A DNA stretch of 64,000 nucleotides from Anaeromicropila herbilytica (GTDB taxonomy: Bacteria; Bacillota; Clostridia; Lachnospirales; Lachnospiraceae). The notes under the pieces are model-generated. The model searched no databases. It worked only from the letters and a program-made list of their open reading frames with translations, and was not told the DNA's origin. Both the position numbers and the translations under genes were made by a program. Positions 36,784-46,500 of the stretch are shown piece by piece; within the stretch, counting starts at the first letter, position 1, and each line of letters opens with the position of its first letter. The DNA lies in the NCBI RefSeq assembly GCF_016591975.1, contig NZ_AP024169.1, positions 2,271,001 through 2,335,000 on the forward strand, read 5' to 3'.

Positions 36784-37134
36784 ATGGCTAAATATGAGAA
36801 AAAGGTTAAGGGGACTTATCAATCTGTACTATCTGCAGTGGATGAGGCAATAAAAAATATTGGTGCACATGGTCTTGAGTTAATAGATGAAAGTGAATGC
36901 AAGTATGATGATGTCATTGTATTAACTCGTGTCTATGAACGTTATTATATAAGAAGTGGCAATTATGCCAGCCTTACTTTAACTATGGTTGAACATAATG
37001 ATGAAATATCAATTATTGCAATTGGTGCGGGAGGTGGAACTAATTTCCTCAATCTTAATTTGGGGGCAGAAGATGATATCATAAAGAAATTTCAAAAGAA
37101 TCTTGAACGTTATGATACATTCAATCATGATTAG
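36784..37134 (+). CDS. Small DUF6054-like protein
   Basis: A 116-residue protein of alpha/beta pattern, with VLTRVYERYYIRSGNYASLTLTM and AIGAGGGTNFLN. I recall a similar layout for DUF6054 proteins, which have no known function, but this is not certain. No signal peptide or membrane helix. TTGGAGG lies about 8-13 bases before the ATG. It stands alone, 145 bp after malQ, before a long palindrome. Confidence 0.6.
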   Translation: MAKYEKKVKGTYQSVLSAVDEAIKNIGAHGLELIDESECKYDDVIVLTRVYERYYIRSGNYASLTLTMVEHNDEISIIAIGAGGGTNFLNLNLGAEDDIIKKFQKNLERYDTFNHD

Positions 37135-37143
37135 AATGCCTAT

Positions 37144-37248
37144 GTATCTACAGTGAAATGGACCCTATAATATAGAGGCAGATAAAATTAGAGATATATC
37201 TTTATTTTTATCTGACTATTTTATAGGATCCATTTTACAAGTAGATAC
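37144..37248. repeat. 105-bp imperfect palindrome between converging genes
   Basis: GTATCTAC...TGAAATGGACCCTATAATAT and GATAAAA on the left pair with TTTTTATC and ATTTTATAGGATCCATTTTA...GTAGATAC on the right, over about 44 bp per arm with a small loop. It begins 10 bp after a stop codon and ends 45 bp before the stop of the MFS gene, so it probably serves as a bidirectional terminator. Its length is greater than an ordinary terminator. Confidence 0.7.
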
Positions 37249-37292
37249 CTTTTATTATGTTATAAGGGTTAAGTATAATCATCTATCCGATA

Positions 37293-38762
37293 TTACAGTG
37301 TAGCTCTTTTTGATCTACGATGATTATATAGTCGAAAAGCAGTCATAAGCGCACCGATGATACAAATAACAGCAGCAAATTGATAGACATGACTCATTCC
37401 ATAGTTGAATACATCAGGTCTACCTTTTACATAGTCAACGACACGATAACCAACTTTTTCGCTCATTCGATTATATAGAATCAAAGTAGCAAGAGAAGTA
37501 CCAAGCACCATTCCTAGATTACGGACTAAAGCATTAATACTACCTGCGATACCTAGTTTATATTTTGGAACCGTCGACATAACAAGTGAGTTATTTGGTG
37601 ATTGAAACATACCATTTCCAATCGACATGACTACAATAAATAGTATTATAATTAATACATTGGATTTATGATTCAAGGTTGATATTAGAAGAAGTCCAAT
37701 ACTTGAAAAAACTAACCCCAAGAATGTTAAGATCTCTGAACCAATCTTGTCTGACATGTAGCCACTAAAAGGAGCTACTACGGATAGCACAATTGGTGAT
37801 ACCATCATAAATAGACCAGCTTTACCAGGGGTCATATTAAGGGCATCTTGAAAATAAAATGGTAATATAATATTCGAAGCACTAATTGCGATAAAGGAAG
37901 CCATTGCACAAAGAATACTTATCGTAAATAAGCTATTACCAAACATGGATAAGTCAAGTAGAGGTTCTTTCGATTTCATTTCAACAAGAAGGAATGCAAT
38001 AAAAGATACTACAGATATTACAAATGCAGATATCATTAATGGATTATTATAACCAACTCTTTGTCCATGGACTATTGCAGCAAATAAAGATACGATTGCA
38101 ATAGTAAATAATAAAGCACCAAAAAGGTCTAGTGATTCCTCACGTGATGTATTCGATTTTGGAAATAGTTTTATAATTAAGATAAATACTATAATTCCGA
38201 CTGGAACGTTTACTAAGAAAATATATTCCCAGCTAAATAAAGATATAATGAGACCACCTAAAGGAGGACCAGTCATTGCACCAAGTGCAACGAAGCTACC
38301 GAGAGTACCAAGTGCTCTACCTCTTTCATTGGGTGGGAAAACATGTGTGATGATCCCTTGATTATTTGCCATGGTAGCAGATGCACCAATTGCTTGAATG
38401 ATTCTCGCAATGACAAGAATGGTTAAAGAATCCGTAAAGCCACATAATAAGGAACCAAGAGTAAATAGAACTACTCCAAATTTAAATACTTTTACTTTAC
38501 CAATCATGTCACCAAGTCTACCAAATATAAGGATAGTAGCAGCAATCGCTATTAAGAAACTAGTAACGACCCATTCGATCTCTGCCATACTCACATGTAG
38601 TTCATCTGACATATTTGGTAGAGCTACATTAACAATACTACCATCTAGGGTAGCCATAAATGTTACCATAACAATCGTGATTAGCATGATCCATCTATTT
38701 TTATAGGTTTTACTATCTTTATTGTAGGAATTGTTATCGTTTTGTGTTTCCAAGTTATTCAT
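37293..38762 (-). CDS. MFS drug efflux transporter, DHA2 (14-helix) type
   Basis: A proton-coupled multidrug exporter of about 489 residues with fourteen expected helices. TFMATLDGSIVNVALPNM is the DHA2 motif D1 and FGRLGDMIGKVKVFKFG the motif A loop; a GPPLGGLI motif C marks it as an exporter. It overlaps the end of the marR gene by 8 bp, so the pair is translated together. The start is uncertain: ATG 38762 sits immediately against AAAGGGG, a TTG at 38750 is better spaced, and an ATG at 38807 has no ribosome site. Confidence 0.9.
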   Translation of the reverse strand: MNNLETQNDNNSYNKDSKTYKNRWIMLITIVMVTFMATLDGSIVNVALPNMSDELHVSMAEIEWVVTSFLIAIAATILIFGRLGDMIGKVKVFKFGVVLFTLGSLLCGFTDSLTILVIARIIQAIGASATMANNQGIITHVFPPNERGRALGTLGSFVALGAMTGPPLGGLIISLFSWEYIFLVNVPVGIIVFILIIKLFPKSNTSREESLDLFGALLFTIAIVSLFAAIVHGQRVGYNNPLMISAFVISVVSFIAFLLVEMKSKEPLLDLSMFGNSLFTISILCAMASFIAISASNIILPFYFQDALNMTPGKAGLFMMVSPIVLSVVAPFSGYMSDKIGSEILTFLGLVFSSIGLLLISTLNHKSNVLIIILFIVVMSIGNGMFQSPNNSLVMSTVPKYKLGIAGSINALVRNLGMVLGTSLATLILYNRMSEKVGYRVVDYVKGRPDVFNYGMSHVYQFAAVICIIGALMTAFRLYNHRRSKRATL

Positions 38763-39237
38763 CCCCTTTCGTATGTTCAGAACAATAATGTCTATACTTT
38801 TTACCATTTGTTAAAACTTGTTCAAGAAATGAAAGCCCATTTTCGATTAAGTGTGCATCGGAATACATAGTTTCTGGAACAATAATATCAATCCAATCTT
38901 GAACTATAGTTAAGATCTCAGGAATGATTTCTCTTGCTTTGTCTGTCAAATATAATTGATAAGCTCTAATATCCTCTTTATTTTGTTCTTTTCTAATGTA
39001 TCCTTCTTCAATTAACTTCTTGATTGTTCTGGCAGACATCGATTTATCTACATTCAGTTCTTTGCTGATATCATTTTGACTGATTCCAGAACATCTTTTT
39101 AGGACGAGTAGATACGGATATGAGCTCATACTTAGATTATATTTTGCAAGATGTTTATCAATATAGGCCTGAGAACATCGATAAATATTTGAATTTAGTT
39201 TCATTAGATAGGTTAATTTGTCAATCTTGTTCTCCAT
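38755..39237 (-). CDS. MarR-family transcriptional regulator
   Basis: A 160-residue winged-helix protein: LKRCSGISQNDISKELNVDKSMSARTIKKLIEEGYIRKEQNKEDIRAYQLYLT contains the recognition helix and the basic wing. It is cotranscribed with the MFS exporter and probably represses the pair until a drug ligand binds. The ATG at 39237 is preferred (GGAG 6 bases upstream, formed by the codons of a rejected ATG at 39249). A 20-bp perfect palindrome overlaps its predicted promoter. Confidence 0.9.
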   Translation of the reverse strand: MENKIDKLTYLMKLNSNIYRCSQAYIDKHLAKYNLSMSSYPYLLVLKRCSGISQNDISKELNVDKSMSARTIKKLIEEGYIRKEQNKEDIRAYQLYLTDKAREIIPEILTIVQDWIDIIVPETMYSDAHLIENGLSFLEQVLTNGKKYRHYCSEHTKGDE

Positions 39238-39344
39238 ATTAATCTCCATTCTACTGCCAATTATAAGTTAATGATAAGTAAAGGAATTATTAAATAGCAT
39301 TAGTTTCTCATGATTTATAGTATAGTATTTACAGTCTGATAAAT

Positions 39345-39377
39345 AAGATACCACAGAATAGTTGACTAGTCAACTAT
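39345..39377 (-). promoter_or_regulatory. Promoter with MarR operator palindrome for the marR-MFS operon
   Basis: The 20-bp perfect palindrome ATAGTTGACTAGTCAACTAT occupies 39358-39377. On the minus strand its TTGACT forms the -35 of a promoter whose -10 (TATCTT) lies 17 bp on, at 39350-39345. A repressor bound to the palindrome would cover the -35. The fit to the MarR operator type (TTGAC..GTCAA) and the location both support autorepression. Confidence 0.7.
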
Positions 39378-39510
39378 ATTGTGGAGTTAATTGATGGATT
39401 TTCAGAATTGCAAAAGATGAGAGTGCTATTATTACGATAAAAATCCTTTAAAACTTTTATATGATAAGCTGCTTGGGATAGACTTCAATATATAGAACCA
39501 ATATTTGGGG

Positions 39511-39539
39511 TTGACATATCATAAACTAATGATTATAAT
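39511..39539 (+). promoter_or_regulatory. Consensus vegetative promoter of the thrS T-box transcript
   Basis: Exact TTGACA (39511-39516) and exact TATAAT (39534-39539) with a 17-bp spacer, about 20 bp before the T-box. Confidence 0.88.
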
Positions 39540-39559
39540 CAAAACCAATATAAGAAAAG

Positions 39560-39834
39560 CTATGAAGGAAAGAGTAACTGATTGGAAGCATCCAGAGAGA
39601 AGAACACATGGTGGGAGTTCTTTATGTGAATGATGAGTGAAAACCGCTCCTGAGCTATAATACGAATATAGTTATCATGATGATTGGCTATAAGAAGTAT
39701 TATCGTATGTCTGCGTTAAAGAATAGGATTTGTTAGAATCTGAAAGTAAAAAGTTAAGGTGGAACCGTGCGTTCATTAATAGTATGCACCCTTAGATTAC
39801 ATGATATTTATGTCATGAATCTAGGGGTGCTTTC
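39560..39834 (+). promoter_or_regulatory. T-box leader of thrS (threonine, ACC specifier)
   Basis: Stem I starts near 39560 with specifier ACC (Thr) at 39643-39645 in GTGAAAACCGCTCC. The antiterminator T-box AAGGTGGAACCGTGCG is at 39756-39771. The terminator GCACCCTTAGATT / AATCTAGGGGTGC with loop lies at 39785-39834 and is followed by TTTCTTAT. Reading uncharged tRNA-Thr would switch thrS on. Confidence 0.94.
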
Positions 39835-40022
39835 TTATATTACTACAATTTCGGCCAAAATTGTAATTTTGTTTTATCGTACGATTGAATACAGAAGAAT
39901 ACTTGAATGTGTATTTCGAAATGCAAAATAATCACAAAGTGAACAAAAAGTGATTATTCTTAAGAAAAGTAGCAATCTAAGTGAAAAATCAAAATATTGA
40001 TCGGTAAAGGAGAATGTAGAAT

Positions 40023-41918
40023 ATGAAGATTGAACAAAAAGATGGTGTAATAAAAGAGTATGAGAATCCAATCTCAGTTATTGATGTTGCAAAAGGAATC
40101 AGTGAGAATCTTGCAAGAGTTGCATGTGCAGGAGAAGTGGATGGTAAGATTGTTGATCTAAGAGAAATGATTAAGGAAGATTGTCATTTGACTATCTTAA
40201 CATTTGAAGATGAGAAAGGAAGAGCAGCATTTCAGCATACAACTTCCCATATCTTAGCTCAAGCAGTCAAGCGATTATATCCAGATACAAAGCTAGCGAT
40301 AGGTCCTTCAGTGGAAGATGGTTTCTATTATGATTTTGAGTTTGAGAGATCATTTACGAATGAAGACTTACTAGCAGTAGAAGAAGAAATGAAGAAGATC
40401 GTAAAAGAAAAGCTAGAGATACGCAGATATTCACTACCAAGAGAAAAAGCAATTGAACTGATGAAAGAGCGAAAAGAAGATTATAAAGTTCAATTAATCA
40501 AAGAATTACCAGAAGATAAGATTATCAGTTTCTATGAGCAAGGTGAATATATTGATTTATGCGCAGGACCTCACTTATTTAACACAAAATATATAAAAGC
40601 GTTCAAATTAACAGCTGTTGCAGGTGCTTATTGGAGAGGAAATGAGAAGAATAAGATGCTTACTAGAATCTATGGAACTTCATTCCCCAAGATGAAAGAT
40701 TTGGAGGAATATCTAGATAGATTAGAAGAGGCAAAGAGACGTGATCACAGAAGATTAGGGAAAGAACTTGGATTATTTACAATGATGGAAGAGGGACCTG
40801 GATTTCCATTTTTCCTACCAAAAGGATTGATACTTAAGAATCTGTTAATTGATTATTGGAGGAAACTTCATGAAAGAGAAGGATATGTGGAGATATCCAC
40901 ACCAATGATTTTAGATCGTAAGTTATGGGAGACTTCTGGTCATTGGGATCATTATAAAGATAATATGTATACACTTCAAATTGATGAGAGTGATTTTGCC
41001 ATAAAACCAATGAATTGCCCAGGAGGCATGTTAGTATATAAATCACAGATGCATTCATATCGTGATTTACCTCTGCGTATTGGAGAACTAGGATTAGTTC
41101 ACAGGCATGAAAAATCTGGAGCTCTACATGGGCTGATGAGAGTTCGTTGTTTTACTCAAGATGATGCACATATCTTTATGACAAAGGAACAGGTAGAGGA
41201 TGAGATAAAAGGAGTGATTCGCTTAATTGATGAAGTATATCAAAGATTAGGATTCTCGTATCATGTAGAACTTTCGACTAGACCGATAAATAGTATTGGA
41301 AGTGATGAAGATTGGGAACTTGCTACAGAAGGTCTTCAAAATGCACTTAAAGGTCTGAATATGGATTATGTGATCAATGAAGGGGATGGTGCATTCTACG
41401 GACCAAAGATTGATTTTCATCTAGAAGACGCAATCGGAAGAACATGGCAGTGTGGAACAATCCAATTGGATTTTCAATTACCAATTCGCTTTGAGGCAGA
41501 ATATATTGGTCCAGACGGAGAGAAACATCGACCAATCATGTTACACCGTGTTGTATTTGGAGCAATTGAACGATTTATGGGGATATTAATTGAGCATTAT
41601 GCTGGTGAATTCCCTATTTGGCTTGCTCCAGTTCAAGTGAAATTACTTCCTATCTCTGGCAAGTATTCTGATTACGCTAAGAAAGTAATGATGGAACTAA
41701 AGGAAAATGGAATACGATGCGAGTTAGATGAAAGAGATGAGAAGATTGGATATAAAATTAGAGAAGCAAGACTGGATAAAGTGCCTTATATGCTGATTAT
41801 TGGAGCAAAAGAGGAAGAATGTAATTCCATATCTGTTCGTAAACGAGGAGAGGAAGAAACGATTCAACGAAATATTGAAGAGTTTATTCAGTTAGTAAAG
41901 AAACAAGAAAAAGAATAG
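40023..41918 (+). CDS. thrS: Threonyl-tRNA synthetase
   Basis: Class II synthetase of 631 residues: TGS domain (1-60), editing/SAD domain with HILAQAVKRLYPDTKLAIGP and the zinc-type LCAGPHL motif (about 180-186), catalytic core from about 240 with MNCPGGM and LMRVRCFTQDDAHIF, and a C-terminal anticodon-binding domain (WLAPVQVKLLPISGKYSDY). Shorter than the 640-residue norm only slightly. AAAGGAG lies about 9 bases before the ATG. Regulated by the T-box upstream. Confidence 0.97.
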   Translation: MKIEQKDGVIKEYENPISVIDVAKGISENLARVACAGEVDGKIVDLREMIKEDCHLTILTFEDEKGRAAFQHTTSHILAQAVKRLYPDTKLAIGPSVEDGFYYDFEFERSFTNEDLLAVEEEMKKIVKEKLEIRRYSLPREKAIELMKERKEDYKVQLIKELPEDKIISFYEQGEYIDLCAGPHLFNTKYIKAFKLTAVAGAYWRGNEKNKMLTRIYGTSFPKMKDLEEYLDRLEEAKRRDHRRLGKELGLFTMMEEGPGFPFFLPKGLILKNLLIDYWRKLHEREGYVEISTPMILDRKLWETSGHWDHYKDNMYTLQIDESDFAIKPMNCPGGMLVYKSQMHSYRDLPLRIGELGLVHRHEKSGALHGLMRVRCFTQDDAHIFMTKEQVEDEIKGVIRLIDEVYQRLGFSYHVELSTRPINSIGSDEDWELATEGLQNALKGLNMDYVINEGDGAFYGPKIDFHLEDAIGRTWQCGTIQLDFQLPIRFEAEYIGPDGEKHRPIMLHRVVFGAIERFMGILIEHYAGEFPIWLAPVQVKLLPISGKYSDYAKKVMMELKENGIRCELDERDEKIGYKIREARLDKVPYMLIIGAKEEECNSISVRKRGEEETIQRNIEEFIQLVKKQEKE

Positions 41919-42011
41919 AAAATCAAGTAGAATTAACAATAATACTAGTGTAAATAAGGTTACCAATTGAAATAGAACGTGAAAAAGAGTTGCTTATTAG
42001 ATAATTTAAAA

Positions 42012-42049
42012 AAGGGATGTGAACACCAGATAGCGTGTTCACATCCCTT
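42012..42049. terminator. Bidirectional terminator between thrS and the LysM hydrolase
   Basis: AAGGGATGTGAACAC / GTGTTCACATCCCTT, a perfect 15-bp stem with an 8-base loop, flanked by A-rich (left) and T-rich (right) tails, between two converging genes. Confidence 0.9.
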
Positions 42050-42067
42050 AAATTTATTCTTTTTTAT

Positions 42068-42895
42068 TTACTTAGCAAATACCATGGCTCCAATACGAGC
42101 AAAAATTGGCTTTGACCATAACCATGTATTTTTAGAACTATCATCAAAATAGAACGTTGCACCTTTACTCGGATCACTTCCATTCAATGCTTCTTTTGCA
42201 GCTTTAATTGCAATATCAGTGGCTGGATGATTAATGTATCCATTCTTAACTGGTGAGAATTGATAATAACCACCAGATACATGATTAATAACGCCTTTAA
42301 TTGTTGATGGCCATTCTTTACTTTGAACTCTATTTACAACTACACCACCAACTCCAACCATTGCTTGATATGGTTGACCAGAAGCTTCTGCTGTAATCAG
42401 TCTTGCTAATAGATCAAGTTCTTCTTTTGAATAGGAGATAACAGCGTTACTACTTAAAGATGTTTCTTTAGCGATTGATGTGTTTGTTGAAGTTGTTTTT
42501 GATTTTGTAGTAGTTTGAGTAGTATTTTGTGGTTTTACACCTGGAAGAATTAATTTCTTACCAGCCACTAAATTGTCATTCCATATATTATTTGCTTTTC
42601 TTAATGTATTAACTGAGATTCCATATCTTTTTGCTATCTTATAAAGAGTATCCCCTGCCTTAACCGTGTAAGTCTTAGCTGAGACAGTTAATGTTTGTCC
42701 AGGATATACTTCATCGGAAGTTAGATGATTCATTGCTTTTAACTTACTTACGGATATCTTAAATAGCGTACTTATTTTATAGAGAGAATCTGTCTCGGTT
42801 ACTTTGTATTTCGCAGCAGAAGATGTCGTTGAGAATAATAGTGTAGATATTATTAAGCTCATGATTAATATTGTTGCTTTCATGTTTTTGTTCAT
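42068..42895 (-). CDS. Secreted cell-wall hydrolase with two LysM domains and SleB-type C-terminus
   Basis: A 275-residue protein with a signal peptide (about residues 1-27), two LysM modules (about 30-72 and 75-120: TYTVKAGDTLYKIAKRYGIS), a Thr/Ser linker and a Hydrolase_2 (SleB/CwlJ) domain (about 155-275: LLARLITAEASGQPYQAMVGVGGVVVNRV). LysM binds peptidoglycan; the catalytic family includes cortex-lytic enzymes of spore germination, but similar proteins also act in vegetative cells. AAGGAGG lies 5-6 bases before the ATG. Confidence 0.9.
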   Translation of the reverse strand: MNKNMKATILIMSLIISTLLFSTTSSAAKYKVTETDSLYKISTLFKISVSKLKAMNHLTSDEVYPGQTLTVSAKTYTVKAGDTLYKIAKRYGISVNTLRKANNIWNDNLVAGKKLILPGVKPQNTTQTTTKSKTTSTNTSIAKETSLSSNAVISYSKEELDLLARLITAEASGQPYQAMVGVGGVVVNRVQSKEWPSTIKGVINHVSGGYYQFSPVKNGYINHPATDIAIKAAKEALNGSDPSKGATFYFDDSSKNTWLWSKPIFARIGAMVFAK

Positions 42896-43554
42896 ATTGA
42901 CCTCCTTGTGGTTGGCTTCATATGTTTCCTTTGTGACATATGCTTATTATAACGGAGGTCGGATGGCATAAGCTATGCCTTATTTTTGGTAGCAATTGAA
43001 TATATAATCAATGGGACATTTTATTTCCTTTTATTTGCTATTTATTAGTAGAAGATTTTTTACATATTACTTACAAAAATATATAAAAAATAATTTGAAT
43101 TATAACGTAAAATCTTTATTTTATGCATATTTCCGCAATACTTTTGTAACAAATATTTACGCGATTCTAGAGTGTGTAATATCAGAATGGAATAAGATGT
43201 AAATATTCCAAGTAAATAATGGATTATTATCAATCATGCGGAGTATCATTTATACATTTCCTATTAATGATATGGAAAAATCGAATTTAGCATAATTAAG
43301 GGGGATAGTGTTATCAGATTATCCGATGGAGTGAGGTAAACTAAGTAAACGGATACTTTTTATACATCTGATTACATAGTTTTACAATACGATAGGATAT
43401 GAAAAATACTTCATTCTTTGGACTAGTAAACTAAATGGAAAATCGAATTTACCATAAACTAACAATACTCACATACTTATTTTACAAAATAAGGATATAA
43501 CGAAAGTATAATTTTAAGCCAAATCAAAGCATATTGGCAGTATGGGAGGTTATT
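42896..43554. other. 660-bp intergenic region with a near-duplicate 23-mer
   Basis: No coding frame with a ribosome site is seen; the longest open frame (43011-43202) lacks one. ATGGAAAAATCGAATTTA at 43272 and ATGGAAAATCGAATTTA at 43435 are part of a near-identical stretch of about 23 bp repeated 163 bp apart and may be regulator sites or a small duplication. A TATCCG / CGGATA stem lies between them near 43320-43355. The region is probably the control region of the large phosphoesterase gene; no clear promoter was found. Confidence 0.5.
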
Positions 43555-46500
43555 ATGTTAAAAGGATATCAAAGTAAGGGTAAAAGAACTATAGCAACGA
43601 TTCTTTCTGGTGTTATTGTTATTGGCACTACATTTAGTAATGATAGTATAGTGAATGCAAATGCAAAAATGATACAGAATGCAATTCTTTCAAACTCTAG
43701 TATAGGCGGTAATCTATATACGAGTAATTCTAATCAGTTAGAGCGAATACTAAATAACATTACTACAAATGAAAGTATGACGAATACACAAGCACAGGCA
43801 GTAACAGGACCTGCAATTACGACAAAAGCGACTGGTTTATTTTTGACGGAGATCTATAGTAATACCCAGGCTAACTCAGGGGATAGTACCAGCATATCAA
43901 AGGGTAGTACAATAATAGAAAATGATCCAATGGAGTATATAGAATTATATAATAGTACGAATGAAGATATAAAATTTAACGAGGATTATTCAATAAAAAG
44001 TGTGACAGGTACTGCAATTACAATGAATACTCTATCTGTAGATAGTTTTACAGGAGGAAATGTCATCATCCCTAAAAATAGTGCTGTACTATTATGGATA
44101 TATAATCCAAGCACCACAAGTAACCAATTGGCAATGAAGGAAGAGGATTTTCGGAGTGCACATCATGTCGATGCCAATACACCTATTTACATATTAAAAG
44201 GATTTGATGGGATTCATACATCCGGTGCATTGGATGTTATTGATAAAAATGGAGTATCAGTATCAAGATATCAATATACTGACGCCGATCTTGAGAAAGG
44301 AAAGAGTGTTCACCTTCGAGTATCCTCCATAGGTAGCACAATGATCGCATATAAGCAAAAGGCAGATCCAACAGCGGGTGTCATTGAAGAAGAACAACTT
44401 ACCTATACGAATGAAAATGTTAAAGACACAATAGCGCCACAACTTAGTATCGAGTCAATCTCGGATAAGATTCAACTTGGAGATAGCATTCCAGTTCTTT
44501 TGAAGTCAAACGAAAAACTGAAAAGTTCTGAAATATCTTATAGCAACGTAGTGAGTGGAGTAGAGAAAACCGCATCAAAAGTAGCAATGGTATATGTAGG
44601 GGAGTCCAATGGAGTATATACATATCAAGGTAGTGTTACACCAGATCAATTAGGTGAGTATCACATTCGAGTTAGTGGTACCGATGAAGCTGGAAATATA
44701 TCCACGTTACCTGCCGATAAAAATGGATATATCGTAACAGTAAATATCAAAGATACAAAGAATGCACCAATTCTTACTTGCTTAGATGATTCCATTACAA
44801 GTATAAACGAGGGGGAAGAACTAAATATTCATTATTCTTATCAAGATGATATGGGAATGCAAAAAATAACCATCTATTATAAGACCTCCTCTGCGACAGA
44901 ATATAAATCAATCGATACAACATCATTTAGAATTCTAGGTAAATATTTCGCAATGATTCCTGCCAATGAATTATTGAATCAAGATTATGTAGAATATTAT
45001 CTCGAAGGATACAATTTATATCGTAGTGTGAAGACTCCTATAAAGAAGATTAAGATAAATAAAGTAGACGATTTCACAGGTATTCGAACAAATCTAACAG
45101 AAGGGCAAAGTCTTGCGGGCAATATTCTAATAACTGCAAAGGACAAAAAAGATAAAAATGTCTCCATCGAAATTGACGATACTAAGATGAAGAAAGTGAA
45201 CTTATTAGAAAAAGGAGCGTTCTTTACCTTTAGTTTTACAGGAAATGATAGTTATTACAAAAATGGTGTTTCTGTTGGTAACAAGATTCTTTCTTATATC
45301 GCGAAATGGTCAAATGTAATGCAATCAAAAGCTATCTTCGTTGATCAATCGAACTTTAATTACCGCGAGGATGGTAGTTGTGAAATAACGATATCAGTGT
45401 GGGCAGGCACCCAAGGAAGTGCTTTTGAGATTGGGAACGATAAGAATAATGATGATTATAAAGCAACAGGTTTTCATTTAGTTCTAACTGATGGAACCGT
45501 ACTGAATCCTGATAATGGAATTGATCCCAATGTAGTTCAGAAAATGGGGGATAGTAAAGGGATGATCGAACGCTTGGATATTCATTATACAGTTCCAGCA
45601 GATAAAGTTGATGCTCTTGGTTACGTATGGGATACCACGTTAGAAAAGGACGGACTACATAATGTTACTATAAAATCAGCCACAGAGACGAAAAAGATTC
45701 AGGTTCGAGTGGATAATACGGCACCAGTGATTACTACTAGTATTCATAAGAATGAAAAGTTGAATAACGAGTGTACAGCACTAATCTCTTTATCGGATGA
45801 TACTGGAATAAATGAGAATGAAACAAAAGTATATTTAAATGGCGAGATATTAAAAGCTCCATACACATTCCAAGGATCGGATTTAATAGAAGGTAAGAAT
45901 ATGCTTGTTGTTAAAGCAATGGACTTAAATGGTAATGAAGGAGTTCAATCCATTGCATTCACATACAATAACGGAAAACTTGTTGTAAGTAACATGACAC
46001 AAACAGGAAGTAAGAAGGATAGTATTCACCTTAAGGCAATGCTTGGAGAGAATGTGAAAGATAATACAAAAGTAACTTTTTACGAAGGAAAATCTCTAGA
46101 GATTGGTGATGAGATTAATGTATTACAGGGCAGTGGTGATAATACAGGAAGTAGTGTTCCTGGAGCACTTGGTACTGTAACCACGAAAGATGGAGCGTAC
46201 CCTTATCAAATCTATGAAATGAAAGCAGAGGGTGATCCTTCGGATATTCTGCAAGTGAAAATAAGTGCAAAGGCTTCTTATAATAAACCAATTCAATTAT
46301 ACGTGTATAATGTTAGCAAAAATGGTTGGGAACTATTGAAAACAATTGATGAGGATAACGTTAAAAAAGCTGAATTCACTCTAGAAAACCATGTGCAAAA
46401 TAATATAGCTAAAGTATTAGTACAAGCAAGAGGAAATGAAACAATTCCTTCTATAGAGCCTGCAGATGATAAAACAATCAAAAATAATTATGTGTGGGAT

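Noticed and set aside
43011..43202. Open frame of 63 codons in the LysM hydrolase to phosphoesterase spacer
   Set aside because: No ribosome site, Phe/Tyr/Asn-rich composition of random AT-rich DNA, and no family resemblance.
43310..43370. Possible riboswitch (TATCCG/CGGATA stem with a conserved-looking loop)
   Set aside because: The loop does not match the c-di-GMP, TPP, SAM or other riboswitch cores I know, and the stem is only six base pairs.
42896..43554. Search for CRISPR-type regular repeats
   Set aside because: Only two near copies of a 23-mer at 163 bp distance; no regular spacing or further units here or elsewhere in the window.
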